A stretch of 64,000 nucleotides of DNA. Origin: Thalassia testudinum (taxonomy: Eukaryota; Streptophyta; Magnoliopsida; Alismatales; Hydrocharitaceae). The stretch covers positions 7,750,001 to 7,814,000 of the forward strand of contig JAZHRO010000062.1 in NCBI GenBank assembly GCA_037157565.1, written 5' to 3'. This document shows positions 44,847 to 56,583 of this stretch, one piece after another; position 1 is the stretch's first letter, and each line of letters opens with the position of its first letter. Both the position numbers and the translations under genes were made by a program. Below the pieces are notes generated by a model, which was given only the letters and a program-made list of their open reading frames with translations, made no database searches and was not told the origin of the DNA.

Positions 44847-45559
44847 CCCCACTCTCTAATTAGTGACAGGGGTAGCCATTTCATCCATGATCATTTTAGA
44901 TCTCTATTGAAGAAATACAGGGTACATCACCGCATTGCTACCCTGTATCACCCATAGAGCAATGGATAGGCTGAAGTATTTAATTGTAAAATCAAGCTTA
45001 TTCTTCAAAAGACAGTTAGACCTGATAGGAAGGATTGGTCCGATTAATTGATCGACGCACTTTGGGCATATCAGACCGCGTACAAGGCCCTGCTCGAAAT
45101 GTCACCATACTACATGGTGTATGGAAAGGCATGTCACCTTCCTGTAGAGCTGGAATACCGTGCCTTTTGGGTGGTCCAGAAATGTAATTTTAACCTTGAT
45201 GAATGAGGTTATGAAAGGAAGCTCCAACTCAACGAGTTAGAAGAGATTCAGTGGGAAGCCTATGAGAATACAAAGATAAAACTAAGGCTTTCCACAACCG
45301 GCACATTCGAAGGAAGGAATTCATGCCTAACCAACAGTTCTGGTTATTTGAGTCCCAACTCAAATTCTTTGTAGGAAAGCTCAAGTCCAAGTGGACTGGG
45401 CCATATCTGGTGATCCACCCGTATTCTAACGGGGTGGTCCAAATTATGGACCTCACATCCAGGTAGGTTTTTACAGTAAATGGCCAGTGCCTTAAGCCAT
45501 TTTTAGCCCAGGAACCTCCTCCAACTGAGGAAATAATACATCCTCTCGAGGACATATGA
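44847..45559 (+). pseudogene. Gypsy G integrase remnant
   Basis: The frame of 44847 reads SLISDRGSHFIHDHFRSLL with a catalytic Asp, HHRIATLYHP, a TAG, then AEVFNCKIKLILQKTVRPD with the catalytic Glu kept, DALWAYQTAYKALLEMSPYY and GKACHLPVELEYRAFW. Near 45270 a shift leads to KSKWTGPYLVIHPYSNGV, the GPY/F module, and FTVNGQCLKPFLAQ, ending PLEDI with TGA 45557-45559. Stops at about 44955, 44967, 45046 and 45206 kill it. The first catalytic Asp lies upstream and was separated by the insertion of gypsy E. Confidence 0.88.
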
Positions 45560-47068
45560 CTGACATTTTGCTCAACTAGAGGGGTTAAACTTAGCACTTA
45601 TACATATATACATATCTTTTATACATAGAATATTTCATTCTGGCATATTAAGCATATTGTGATTACCATTGTAGTGTTGGCATGCGCTGAATGACAAATC
45701 AAGAGCAGCTCTAGGTGATTTCTACCTACTTACGCCTTGTCTTATTTCATTGTCATTTATTCATGCATGAGGACGTGCAAGAACTTAGGCATGGGGGGAG
45801 GTATTACATATAAACTCAAAATTTTTTTCCCAACACCTTAGGAAATAAATCTTTTTATCAAGAATTTTTATTAGGGATTTATTCTTTAGTTAATTCCTAA
45901 ACTTAGAATCTGGTACAATTCCACTCTTGCATGTAAAATTTGCAATAGATCCACTATGAAGACAGACAGACATCTCTTGTTTGTCGAGAAGAAGCATTAC
46001 TTCTCCCCTTGAACCCTTGGACAATAATCACGGAGTTAGGCAAACCATCTTCTAATAGAGCCACCAAACATGTGTGAGGTTAGAGTAGAGAGTCTACTGG
46101 TGCTTTAAGGCTATTGTAAGGAATCTTAATTTTTGAATAATTAGATAATGATACTTGGAGTTAGGCATAGTTTTTGCTCTCAATTTCGGCATACAATTTT
46201 TTTTGTGAGAATCCTTGTGAAATCCACCAAATAAGGCAAATACACAAAGAGCAGGTTCTAATAAAACTAAGACTAAGGTGGATGGTCATGACTGTCCTTA
46301 TGGAATCCTCGACTGAAGGAGGATACTAATATCAAGGTCAGAAATACGCTATCCTATCCATTCCCTTCCCGATGCTGAGAATAGGCACTTCCACCAAATA
46401 AGCCACCCGATATCCTCTTGAACATCCCCAATCCCAAATAATGCCTCATGAATAAAAGTACATATGCTATGTTGCATTATGGCTTTATGTTTATAGATAT
46501 GGATATAAAAAAAAAAGAAAAAAAAAGTATATAGAAAAAAATTATAATAGAAGAAAAAAGAAAAAAATATTGCCATGTTGAGAAGTGTGAGTTGTGTTTT
46601 AATCAAGTACATTGAGGCAACAACACCTATCACCCTCACGATCTACCAAATACAGCCTTGACCTACTTTTCTTGTATTTCTGACTGCCTAAATACGAGTT
46701 GAGGGATTCTGACTTAGTTATAGGGTTATCAGAATCTAATTGAAGTGTAATGTCATGAGAGACCACCAAACATATTTACAAAGATGGAGAAATGTAAGCT
46801 CAAGAAGAGAAAGAAAAGGAAAAGAATAGAAAAGAAAAAGAAAGAAAAAAAGCGAAAAGAATGAAGTACAAAGGACTTAAGAGAGCATAGGCTTCCAGCC
46901 TCTCTCTAAGTTGAATTTATTGGATAATCTGGAAATCTAGATTCTGAAATACTAATCTCTATGTAGCACTAGAGGAGACTGAGCTACCAAATACAAATCC
47001 ATTTAACTCAGACATCTTCTACCTAAGCCAAAAAATTAGGCTTAAACCTAGAGGTTATTATATGTCGC
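45560..47068 (+). other. Gypsy G 3' noncoding block, first part
   Basis: Contains TGCATGAGGACGTGCAAG and the G-rich tract GGCATGGGGGGAGG (45789-45802), a small hairpin GAGAAG/CTTCTC (about 45989-46008) at a place equivalent to the gypsy F hairpin, and A-rich runs near 46505-46570 and 46795-46860. No ORF is supported. It is cut by solo LTR K. Confidence 0.55.
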
Positions 47069-49262
47069 TGATCTCAAAACTACGCATTTTGTTAAAAGCA
47101 GGTTTTAATGTCGTTATAACACGTATCTTTGCAATCAACTTTTACAATGTATATTCCTAGTAGTGGAGTATCTAGGGTCGTCCAAGGAGGCCAATTTGTT
47201 AATCACATGAGTGGTTCTCTCTCTCACCTCTCAAATCTACACTTATGTTTTTGTGATTTTGATTTATATTGTTTTTTGGGTTTTTCAGAGATAATTGGGT
47301 TTTTGTTGAGAAGATTAACTACGCTAAAACTACGCCTAGGTGACAATAATGAAACCCTTTCTTCTAAGCTCACCCTAGGTAGGTGCACCTAGGGTAATTA
47401 GAAGACGAGAGTGTGGTGTGCACTACACTAAAATAACATGAGAAGCACACTAATACAAAGACATGAACTTGGACAGAAAATTGCCACTTGTATTACTAGC
47501 AACTAGATGGAATGTAGCAGAATGCTTGTTACATGAAAAATAAAAACACACTAGCTAATACAAGAAACATATAAAGATAAAGAAAAGAAGGGATCTTCTG
47601 GTAGAGCTTTGGATAGCCTTGCTCCAAGTGCGGTTGCTCCCGCACTTAAAAAGGCTTCTCCTTGGCTTCTTCAAGTAGTCCTCCAAGCTTTCTCCTCCAA
47701 GGTGGGCATTAATCACCTTGCTCCTCCTCAATGCCTGGCCATCTCCCCTTGTGAAGAAGATCTCCTCCTTAGTGTGGCTAAGGGAGAAGAGAGAGAAGAA
47801 GAAGGCTCCAAGGGGGTAGGTAGGTTGCCCCGTTGATATTCTTCTCTCCTTCTTTTTCCTTGGCATGGATGAAGGTGGTATGGGTGGAACCTAACTAATG
47901 GAAGAGATGATGGATTTGGTGGTAGTTAAGAGGGATATATATAGGAATGAAGGAAGGGTTGGCATGACCTTTCGATGGTTGGTTATGATTTAAATGATGA
48001 GGGTAGTTAGGTGATCCAAGGGGGGAGGCATGTTGGCGCCAAGTGAAGGGTTGGGAAGGATGTAGTTAAGGGGAGGAGCCACCCCTTGCTGGACGTCCAA
48101 GGTGGTAGTTATTCACCTTATTTCGACACCAATTAGGATAGGTTCTAGAAGGGAGGTTAGGTGTAGGGTGGTGATGGCTTGAAGAGGTATGTGTAGGGTT
48201 AGGATGGGGGTAAATTTTGGAGGGAAAAGTGGCTCCATGGTGGGGGTTAGTTATAGGCATTTTGATGCCACTTTTATTGTGTCCATGGTGGAGATGCCAA
48301 TGTTGGCGCCAAAATAGAAGGGAGGTGGAGGTAACTTAGGTGGACTATAGGTAGGCATAGTTGGTGGAGCTAGTTAGGTGAGGTTTAGGGTTAGGTTTTG
48401 GTGCCAATGAGATTAACTAGCTAAGCTAAGCTAGCTTAGCTAGTAGAGAGTTGGGGAGAGAGGTAGAGGGAGCTAGGGTTTTGGAGGTGATGAGCTCGAG
48501 GAAGCTGTCTTGAGCTGCACTAGAGCTGGTGGCCGCTGAAGAGAGTTGCAAGGAGCTACCTTAGCTAGCTTAGCTTTTTAGTTCTTTGCTACCTACTAAG
48601 CCAAGCTAAGATGAGCTGGCTTCTGCTGATATAAGCTAAGGTGAGCTGGGTCTGGTCTTCCTAGAGGTTACTAAGCTAGCTAGAGTAGCTAGCATAATTC
48701 AAGTAGCTTAGCTTAGTTGAGCCTCCAGGAGCTGGACTTGAGCTGGTTAAGGTCATCTTCAGCTGACCAAGTCTAGCTAGTAGCTAATCCTAGTCAGGTT
48801 GAACTTCCAAAGAACTCTTCTGAGTTGGAGGAGCTGGAATGGAGATGGGATCAACTGTCTTAAGCTAGTTTGAGCTGCCATCCAGCTAAGGTGAGCTAAA
48901 TGGATGTAAGGTGACCTAGCTAGAGCTACCATTCAGCTAAGATGAGCTAAATGGAGCTAGGGATGAGTTGATCCAGCTAGAATGAGTTGGGAGCGAGCTA
49001 AGATGAGCTGGATCTAGTTGGAATCTGGTTGAAAGGAGCTTTTTCTTCATTTTCTGCCTTCCTGAGTGCTAGGGTTGTAGGGATCTGACTATCTGTTTAT
49101 CCCTAACACTCAAATAAATGTGTTAAAAACACAACAAAATATGCAATGCATGCAAACCTAATTGATGCCTAAATGCAACCCAAAAACCCATTTGCGAAGT
49201 TAAACTCTTAAGAACTAGATCTTTTTTAGGGCATAAGAATGATGACAAACTAGCATTTATTA
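47069..49262 (-). repeat. Solo LTR K (family 3), inserted in gypsy G
   Basis: 2194 bp in minus orientation, from TGATCTCAAAAC (47069) to TTTATTA (49262, terminal CA now TA). Flanks GTCGC (47064-47068) and GTCCC (49263-49267) fit a 5 bp duplication with one change. The AGCT-rich part is 48410-49040. No internal region is attached, so it formed by LTR-LTR recombination. Confidence 0.85.
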
Positions 49263-49504
49263 GTCCCCGATAGAAGAGGTTGCCTATCCCAACAAAATTT
49301 TACTAAGGGTCAGGCACAAGCTTTAGATGTGTATCAAATTTTCACTTGAATCCGTTGCATAGGCTACAAACTACACTTTCACGATTATCTGGATTCTAAA
49401 TTTATGGATGAAGACAAAAAGAAATAAATCTCTAGTAAAACTCTTAATAGAATGCATTTAGTCTTGCACTTGCTAGGGATTAGCAAGATTTAGGCATGGG
49501 GGTA
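49263..49504 (+). other. Gypsy G 3' noncoding block, second part, with polypurine tract
   Basis: The block resumes after LTR K and ends in CTAGGGATTAGCAAGATTTA then GGCATGGGGGTA (49493-49504), the same tract as in A and B, directly before LTR start TGATTGC (49505). Confidence 0.72.
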
Positions 49505-49585
49505 TGATTGCGCAGCAATCATAAGTCCTAATATACCAAAATTAAGTTAGATCCTAGCTTAACTTAAGCATACTCATACATACGC

Positions 49586-50592
49586 TGTTGAGACCTCTGT
49601 TTTGATGAAACAAAATTATGCTTTATTGCGAACTAATCTTTCAAGATCATGCTTGCACAAATCAAGTCAATTATCCTCCGTGTGGATCAAAGTGAAGATT
49701 ATCTTCAGTCAATGTAATTCTTTTATATTTCTTGTGCCTAGAATTACTGTAAGGAACCTCGGGATGAAAGAGAAACCTTTCAAAGCCATAAAATAAACAT
49801 CTAGATAGTATTGATCGACCAAAATATTAGAATTGATCAATCAAATCAATGGACCGATCAAAATAAAAATATTGATCGACCAAATTATCCTAACGGTCAA
49901 ATCTGATTTTTCTGCAATTGATCGACCAATTAAATCTTTGATCGATCAGCAATTAATCGACTAATTAAGTAAATTGATTGATCAAAATGAAAATTGATCG
50001 ACCAATTTGGTTCCAATGATTTTTCTCAACATTCCAAAAATACTTTGTTTTCACCTATAAATAGGTCTCCATACCCCTCATTTTAAAACACACCTTGAAA
50101 AACATATCAAAGAGAAAATGCGCTTCCACCCTAATTCTTTCTCGTGCTTTCGTGCTCATTCTACTATGCTCTTCAAAAGCATGTCGCTTTGCGCTTCTGA
50201 AAAGAAAACTCAATTTGCATATTTTAATTCATTGAGGTTCCAGAGGATTAATTTCTGTATATCATTTATTTCTTCCATTTCAATTGTTGGGATTCTTTGT
50301 GTTGGAATTCCCAATGTTGTTTGTGACTTCTACTTGTTGGTGAAAGAGAAGTGGTTTGTAAGAGGTTGTTTCACCCTCATTCAAGTGGTGCATTAGTGGA
50401 TTGACTAACGTTGCCTAGTCGAGAAAATCCTAAGCTGGGAGGCTTAGGTAGTAGGTTTTACCCAGGAAAGGTTTCCACTATAAATCTTTGTGTATATTGT
50501 AGGATTATTTTTTTTTGTGCCATATTTTATTACAATCGACATCACACTTGATCTTGTATTTGTGGCCAAATAAGATCCATAGGGCACCTTTA
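49586..50592 (+). repeat. 5' LTR of copia H
   Basis: 1007 bp starting TGTTGAGACCTCTG. It carries about nine copies or variants of the palindromic TTGATCGACCAA/TTGATCGATCAA in 49808-50010, then TATAAATAGG at 50056-50065. It ends in TTTA (CA changed) two bases before the primer binding site. Confidence 0.92.
50056..50065 (+). promoter_or_regulatory. TATA box of copia H LTR with upstream palindrome array
   Basis: TATAAATAGG is conserved in the 3' LTR (55411-55420). The array of TTGATCGACCAA-type repeats lies 50-250 bases upstream in both LTRs, where U3 enhancers are expected. Confidence 0.65.
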
Positions 50593-50594
50593 TT

Positions 50595-50610
50595 TGGTAT
50601 TAGAGTCTGA
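50595..50610 (+). other. Primer binding site of copia H
   Basis: TGGTATTAGAGTCTGA resembles the initiator tRNA-Met site of copia elements (TGGTATCAGAGC) with two changes in the core. It sits two bases from the LTR end. Confidence 0.85.
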
Positions 50611-50639
50611 CCATGAAGGAGACATCACACCTCACCTTC

Positions 50640-51630
50640 ACATGGCCTCAACAAGTTTTATGGAGGGACAATCATTTTTTCGACCACCACTATTTGACGA
50701 ATCAGATTATGGTTATTGGAAAAGAAGAATGCAATTTTTCTTGAAGGAATGGACTTTGAGATTTGGCATATCATTGAGTCCAAATATATTCCAAAGAAGA
50801 AAAGAGGAGAAGGGTTAATGAAGGAAGAGAAGAAGAAAGTGACAAATAATGCTAAAGCCATGAATGCCATATTTTGTGCATTAACAAGAGAGGAATTTGA
50901 CAAAGTTGCTTCATGCAGAAGTGCATATGAGATATGGAACTAGCTCTCTATCGTACATGAAGAAGCCACTAAAGAAAAAATAACATGGGATGATTACAAC
51001 TCAAGTTCGAAAGCAGATGTCAAGGAAGAAAACTACAAAAATGGAGTTACTCATTTATGTCTCATAGCGCCAACAAAATCAAGCGAGGAAGAGGTAAACT
51101 CTGACCTTACTTTGGATGAATTATTAGATGCATATCATGATTTATACAATTTAGCTAAAAAATTAAAGAAATAAAATAAGGAACTTAAAGATAACTTCAC
51201 TAGTTTTGAAATGAAAAACTTAGTTTATCTCTGGATTTAGAAAATAAGAAAATAGAATTAGATATAACAAGAGTTGTGAACATGGAGTTCCATGAGAATG
51301 TAGATCTCAAGGAACAAAATATTCAGTTTAAAGACACAAGTAATGACCTCAAATATTTTACTAGAACATATGAAGAAAAATATGACAACATTAGAAAGAA
51401 AAATAAAAAAAAGATTAGGCATGCATTTTTATATCAAAAGTCCAAGAGAAGAGAGTCTAGTGGACCCTCTAACTTGAAAAAAATTAACAACCACAGACCT
51501 AAAAGGATATGGGCATCGAAAAAATTTTATGGAAAATTATGTTGTAGGTTATGGGAAAGATCGACATGGAAATTACAATTGGAGAGGAAACCTTCAACAA
51601 GCCAACAATCATCAATTTGGCTATGAAAGA
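50640..51630 (+). pseudogene. Copia H gag remnant (UBN2-like)
   Basis: The first frame reads SFFRPPLFDESDYGYWKRRM. After a shift near 50745 another gives GMDFEIWHIIESKYIPKK, then KKVTNNAKAMNAIFCALTRE and EFDKVASCRSAYEIWN with a TAG at 50941. These are the hallmarks of copia gag N-terminal regions. Further on, SEEEVNSDLTLDELLDAYHD matches the gag C-terminal helical part. A third frame (51276-51626) has a very basic segment (KYDNIRKKNKKKIRHAF) and NHRPKRIWASKKF, the usual end of gag; no zinc knuckle is readable. Coding stops there. 51640-52001 and 54700-54980 are noncoding with GGGGGAG motifs. Confidence 0.82.
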
Positions 51631-52001
51631 TGGTGGAACCAACAATGTCAATGGATGCCAGATTTTTGGTGGAGACCCCCTCCACCTGGCTACTAATGTT
51701 ACATATAACTCCTTATACCTTAGCAGGTATGATTCCCAAAATTCAATCTTTATCACCTCCTTAGTTATAAAGAAGTTTTTAATATAAAATTGACTAAGCA
51801 TGGAATTAATTAATTTGGGATAGAAACTTGATAGGGGGAGAAGAATAAAGAGAATCAAACCTTGATAAGGGATCATTGTTTGAGGGGGAGAATCAAGATA
51901 ACTTTCTTAGTAGCATTTAGATAGCATATTTATCTATGTTGGACTGTATAACTCTTACTCAACACTTCATTTTATTTTGATCGATAGTCATTGTGTTAGA
52001 C

Positions 52002-54695
52002 TGATGATAACATCATCATCAGTCATAACTAGCTTTAATTAGTCAGGATTAATTGACAAATGCTCTTACATAATCGTCGAAGAGTCATAATTCACTAAAT
52101 ATCCTTTCTGAGAAGAGTGTATTAAATCAGGGTTACAATTGCAATTTTAACAGAAGATCATGAATGCAGAATAATCACAAAATTTCCCAGGGGCTAAACT
52201 AAGGTCAAATGTTCATTAATGACTAATAAGAGGGTCCGGGTAGACAGAAACGGGTTTTCGCGCACTTCAAGAGTCAAAACAGCACCTGAAATCCTAATGT
52301 CAGACCCGTTTAATTAACAGAGGTTCTGGTCAGGATAAAATTCATCTAAATCTTCTAAAAGTCATATAAAAATATTCCATAAGGTTTGGTATCCTTGATT
52401 GACTATTGGAACCCATTTTGACCTAAAATAGAGTCTCAAATTGGAAGCTACCCTAATTTGGGTTTCTAAGTAAATTACCCAGTCAAAATTATTCAAAACA
52501 AAAGTATGACTTCACCATCAGATTCCTTGGCTCCAAATTAGGTTTGTACCAAAATTTGGGCCCAATCAAAGTTCATCTTGACCTTGTTTGCATTTTGGTC
52601 CTATCTGACTCTTTTTCTCTCAAATAGCCCCTCAGCTTTCGAAATCTATTGCATTTAGCCCCCTAAGTTTACCATCACCTTCACCAAGTTGCCCCTACCA
52701 CCATTTCCATGTGAACCCATCAAGCACCAACCGTTCATCTAGGAGTTCTCCCTGATTTCACGCCCAAACCCTTCCAAAATTGGAAGGGAGACTCAAGAGA
52801 TTCCCTTCAATCTGAACCCAATCTTGATGTCCGAATCTTGCCCTAGAGTTCATTAGAACTCTTGGAAGTTTCCAAGTCCTCCCCTGATTTTCGAGATTTC
52901 AAGCTTGTTTCCAAGCTTGGAAGCTCGTTTAATGCCTTATAAAAAGACCCTGATTGCAAACCCCACCTCCTTAGCTTGGTTTGGACCAGATTCTGCCCTT
53001 CTTCCACTCTCTACGACTGAACTCTCTGCAACCTCTGGCAAGCTTCTCCATCCACCTTCTTCACCAGCATCCATGGACTATAGTCAGCCGGTTCCTCCTC
53101 CTCAAGCTCTTCAACATCACGCAATACCAGCAAGTGCCATCTTCCTCCCTTTTCCTCGCCGTTCTCCCACACCGGAGGCTTCACCTTCTCCAATGTCGGC
53201 CATACCATAACCGATGCCTTCCTCCCCTTTCATCCAGTTAGGTTCCTCTCTCTCTCTCTCTCTACTTCCTTTTCCCTCTCTTTATCCCTCAATTCGACCC
53301 ATGACGCTGCCATTCGCCCGTCATCGTCTCCACATTCGGTAGCACCTCCGGCGAGTCTTCCAAGACGCTCCACAGCACCAAACGCCTCGCCAACACTTCC
53401 ATAACCTCTGCCTCACCGCCACAAGCAAAACCCCTATCCTTATTCGCCGTTCCACCCATTCAATTGCTCCACCAAACACCACCTCCTCTGCGCTCCATTT
53501 CTGACCTCATCCGACCACCACATGCCCTCTCACACCATGAAACCGCCACCACCACCTTTACCAAACCCAGGCAAAGCTCTTCAAGTGTTTTTAACGAGGT
53601 CGAGAGGCCATTCTTTGTATTTCAGGTCTTCGTCGTGCTCTGCCACTGCCGCCTTCATCTCCGACATTGTCGTGGTTCTCCATCTACAATCAACCTTGCC
53701 TGCACCTCCAGGTCACGCAAATGCATTCCAGGCATCATCTCAGGGCTTCAATTGGAAGCCTTACCCTCAGTAGCTACCTCAATTGGAGAAGCCCTTGCTG
53801 CTGGCACACGCGAAGAAGGGAGAGTGGCTTTAATGCCACATCGGTGGAAGATGAACACCCGCACACTCATAAATTGAATTTGTGTTCTACCCTCTTCACC
53901 TAGTAACATAAGGGGTCGGGTCCCTCACTACCCATTCACATTCGATTACCTGACCTATACCACTCCTCGATCACCACCCACGCCGGTGACCCTAGACACT
54001 ATTCGAGACCCGAATACCTGAGTATCTGGATCCAATTGCTGGGTCTTTGAGAGAGAAGAAGAGGAGGAATTGTGAGAGAGCGGGGGAGGGTTTTGCTCTC
54101 TCATGCTCTGTGCGACACTTAGTCGCTAAAGGACTTAGTCCCCTATGCTGTGAAGGAAGAAGAAGAAGTACAGGAGAAGAAGAGGCTCTGAAGAAGGGAT
54201 GTGCCTCTGAAGAAGGAAGGAAAGAAGAAGAAGAAGAGAAGGGCTTTGAGAAGCCTTATGCTGTTAAGTTGTCTGAAGTAAGAAACCTATCGTCTGATTG
54301 AGCATTATTTGAGATATTGTTGCATTATTTAATTACTATGGTTAAGGTTGAATTGAAATATTGAATGCATGCTTAATTAAGAGGATTAGTGGTGATCTAA
54401 ATCACCATTATTTTTTATTCACTTCTTTTGTTCCATGCAATCTTTAGATACATTGGATTTCATTGAATAACTAATGTGATAGGTTATTATTCATTGAATA
54501 TCTATTTGAATGCTCAATTACTTGTGCTCATTGATTCTAAATGCAATTAATGTTGTGGATTCTACATTTGCTCCCTATGTTCGACCTCGGACATCATTGT
54601 AGATTCTAAGTTTATAAATTTATTTGTTTTCGAGCAATTGAGGCTTTGCTATGACGATTACATCTTTTAAAATCTCCTTTCTCGCTTGTTAAACA
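52002..54695 (+). repeat. Solo LTR J (family 4), inserted in copia H
   Basis: 2694 bp from TGATGATAACATCATCATCA to CA (54695) with a perfect 5 bp duplication TAGAC (51997-52001 and 54696-54700). It aligns with the gypsy C LTR. TATA region TTATAAAAAG is at 52938-52947; a CT run is at 53245-53265 and a purine-rich run at 54045-54250. ORFs of 65-137 codons are not conserved with C. Confidence 0.93.
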
Positions 54696-54994
54696 TAGAC
54701 TATCATGGATTTCATCATCTCCTTATCAGGAATTTGATAATTTTCATATGATAAATTTGACATCATGCTTAATAGAATATTACTTTAAAAAAAGGGAGAA
54801 AAATGTAAATTTCATTTTTAGAATTTTACTTGTGTAAGAATGATTAATAACAAGTCACTTGAGATATATCTTTTTGTTGATAACAAAAAGGGGGAGTAAA
54901 ATATGCATGTTGATAGGGGGAGTAATTCTAAAGTAATTATTTATTTCTTTTGCATGCATAATTGTAATTTTGTTATTATCAAAAAAGGGGAGAA

Positions 54995-55927
54995 TGTTGA
55001 GACCTCTGTTTTGATGAAACAAAATTATGCTTTATTGCGAACTAATCTTTCAGGATCACGCTCGCACAAATCAATTCAATTATCCTTCGTGTGGATCAAA
55101 GTGAAGATAATCTTTTACTCAATGTAATTCTTTTATATTTCTTCACTCTAGAATTATTGTAAGGAACATCAAGATTAAAGACAAACCCTTCAAAGTCGTA
55201 AAATAAACATCTAAATAGTATTGATCGACCAAAATATTAGAATTGATCGATCAAATCAATTGATCGATCAAAATAAGAATATTGATTGACGAAATTAGCC
55301 TAATAGTCAAATTCGATTTTCCCGCAATTGATCGACCAATTAAGTAAATTGATCAACCAATTTGGTTCAAATGATTTTTCTCAACATTCCAAAAATGCTC
55401 CATTTTCACCTATAAATAGGTCTCCATACCGCTCATTTAAAAACACACCTTGAAAAACATATCAAAGGAAAATAATGCTTCCACTCTACTTCTTTCTCGT
55501 GCTTATTCTACTACGCTCTTCAAAAGCACGTCGCTCTGCGCTTCTAAAAAGAAAACTCAATTTGCATATTTTAATTCCTTGAGGTTCCATAGGATTAATT
55601 TTTGTATTTCATTTATTTCTTCCATTTCAATTGTTGGGATTCTTTGTGTTGGAATTCCCCACGTTGTTTGTGACCTCTTTTTTTTGGTGAAAGAGAAATG
55701 CTTTGTAAGAGGTTGTGCAAGTGGTGCGTTAGTAAATTGACTAGCATTGCCTAGTCGAGAAAATCCTAAGCTGGGAGGCTTATGTAGTGGTTTTTACCCG
55801 AAAAGGGTTTCCACTATAAATCTTTGTGTATATTATGTGATTTTTTTTTTTTGTGCTATATTTTTATTACAATCGATATCACACTTGATCTCGTGTTTGT
55901 GGCCAAATAAGATCCGCAGAACGCTCA
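54995..55927 (+). repeat. 3' LTR of copia H
   Basis: 933 bp; starts TGTTGAGACCTCTG after the polypurine tract and ends GCTCA (55927). Differs from the 5' LTR by scattered substitutions and by a loss of roughly 40-60 bases within the palindrome array. Confidence 0.92.
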
Positions 55928-56530
55928 TACGCATCATACTTTGCATCATAGTTGATTCATTAGTTTTGTAAATAATAATGTCATATTATGTTCTACTTGA
56001 CAGTTATTAATAATCACAGGTAATTTGGGGTTGCGGATGACTGATACAACCATATGGATCTACTCAAAATGACAACGAGAGTCCAACGCCTCTGAGATCT
56101 CATCGATCAAACTCCTGTAGCATCCTATGGAGTCTGCAAAAGAGCAAGGGCCAAGAGGCAAATAGGTAGAAATCCATACCTCAAATGTCAAATCCAACCG
56201 CACGGATGGATCTGGATCAATGATCACAGTCCAACGGTGAAAGAATCATTTTGATCAGAGGCCTAGAGCACCATCTATGAAGAAGAAAAGACAGATGATC
56301 ACGATAGTGCCATGTGGTGCCATCACAGCCACACAAGGCTATCGCCTCAATCTCTGAAGGAAGTGCCCCCGTGCATTGTTGATCGTTGGATCATCATCCA
56401 ATGGCCACCATGTGCCCACATCACCCCGCCCCCACGCGCCTTCAACTGAGAAGAGATCTCAACCGTTGGATCTTCATCTAAAGGCTGAGAGCGGCTGAAC
56501 CATAAATTATAATCACGACCATTTGCGAAT

Positions 56531-56583
56531 GCAGCTCAGTGGAGAGCACGTTCACACGAGAGCAGCTGACGTAGGGTCGAGGC
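56531..56583 (+). other. tRNA-like module in gypsy G LTR
   Basis: GCAGCTCAGTGGAGAGCACG (56531-56550) fits a tRNA box A; TAGGGTCGAGGC (56572-56583) is a box B with one T lost. It lies on the plus strand, the sense strand of G, so orientation follows the element as in the minus-strand copies. Confidence 0.62.

Larger units (their letters stand above)
49586..55927 (+). mobile_element. Copia H: Ty1/copia-type element with gag only
   Basis: LTRs at 49586-50592 and 54995-55927 are flanked by a perfect 5 bp duplication TACGC (49581-49585 and 55928-55932). It has a tRNA-Met-type primer binding site and a polypurine tract AAAAAAGGGGAGAA (54981-54994). After removal of solo LTR J the internal region is only about 1.7 kb and codes for part of gag; protease, integrase and RT are absent. 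It is a non-autonomous or internally deleted element in the gypsy G LTR. Confidence 0.92.

Noticed and set aside
46505..46570. A-rich run as a retroposon tail
   Set aside because: No flanking duplication and no LINE or SINE body next to it; it is low-complexity DNA within the gypsy G 3' block.
53464..53877. 137-codon ORF in solo LTR J
   Set aside because: No family motif, no counterpart in the gypsy C LTR, and it lies wholly within LTR sequence.
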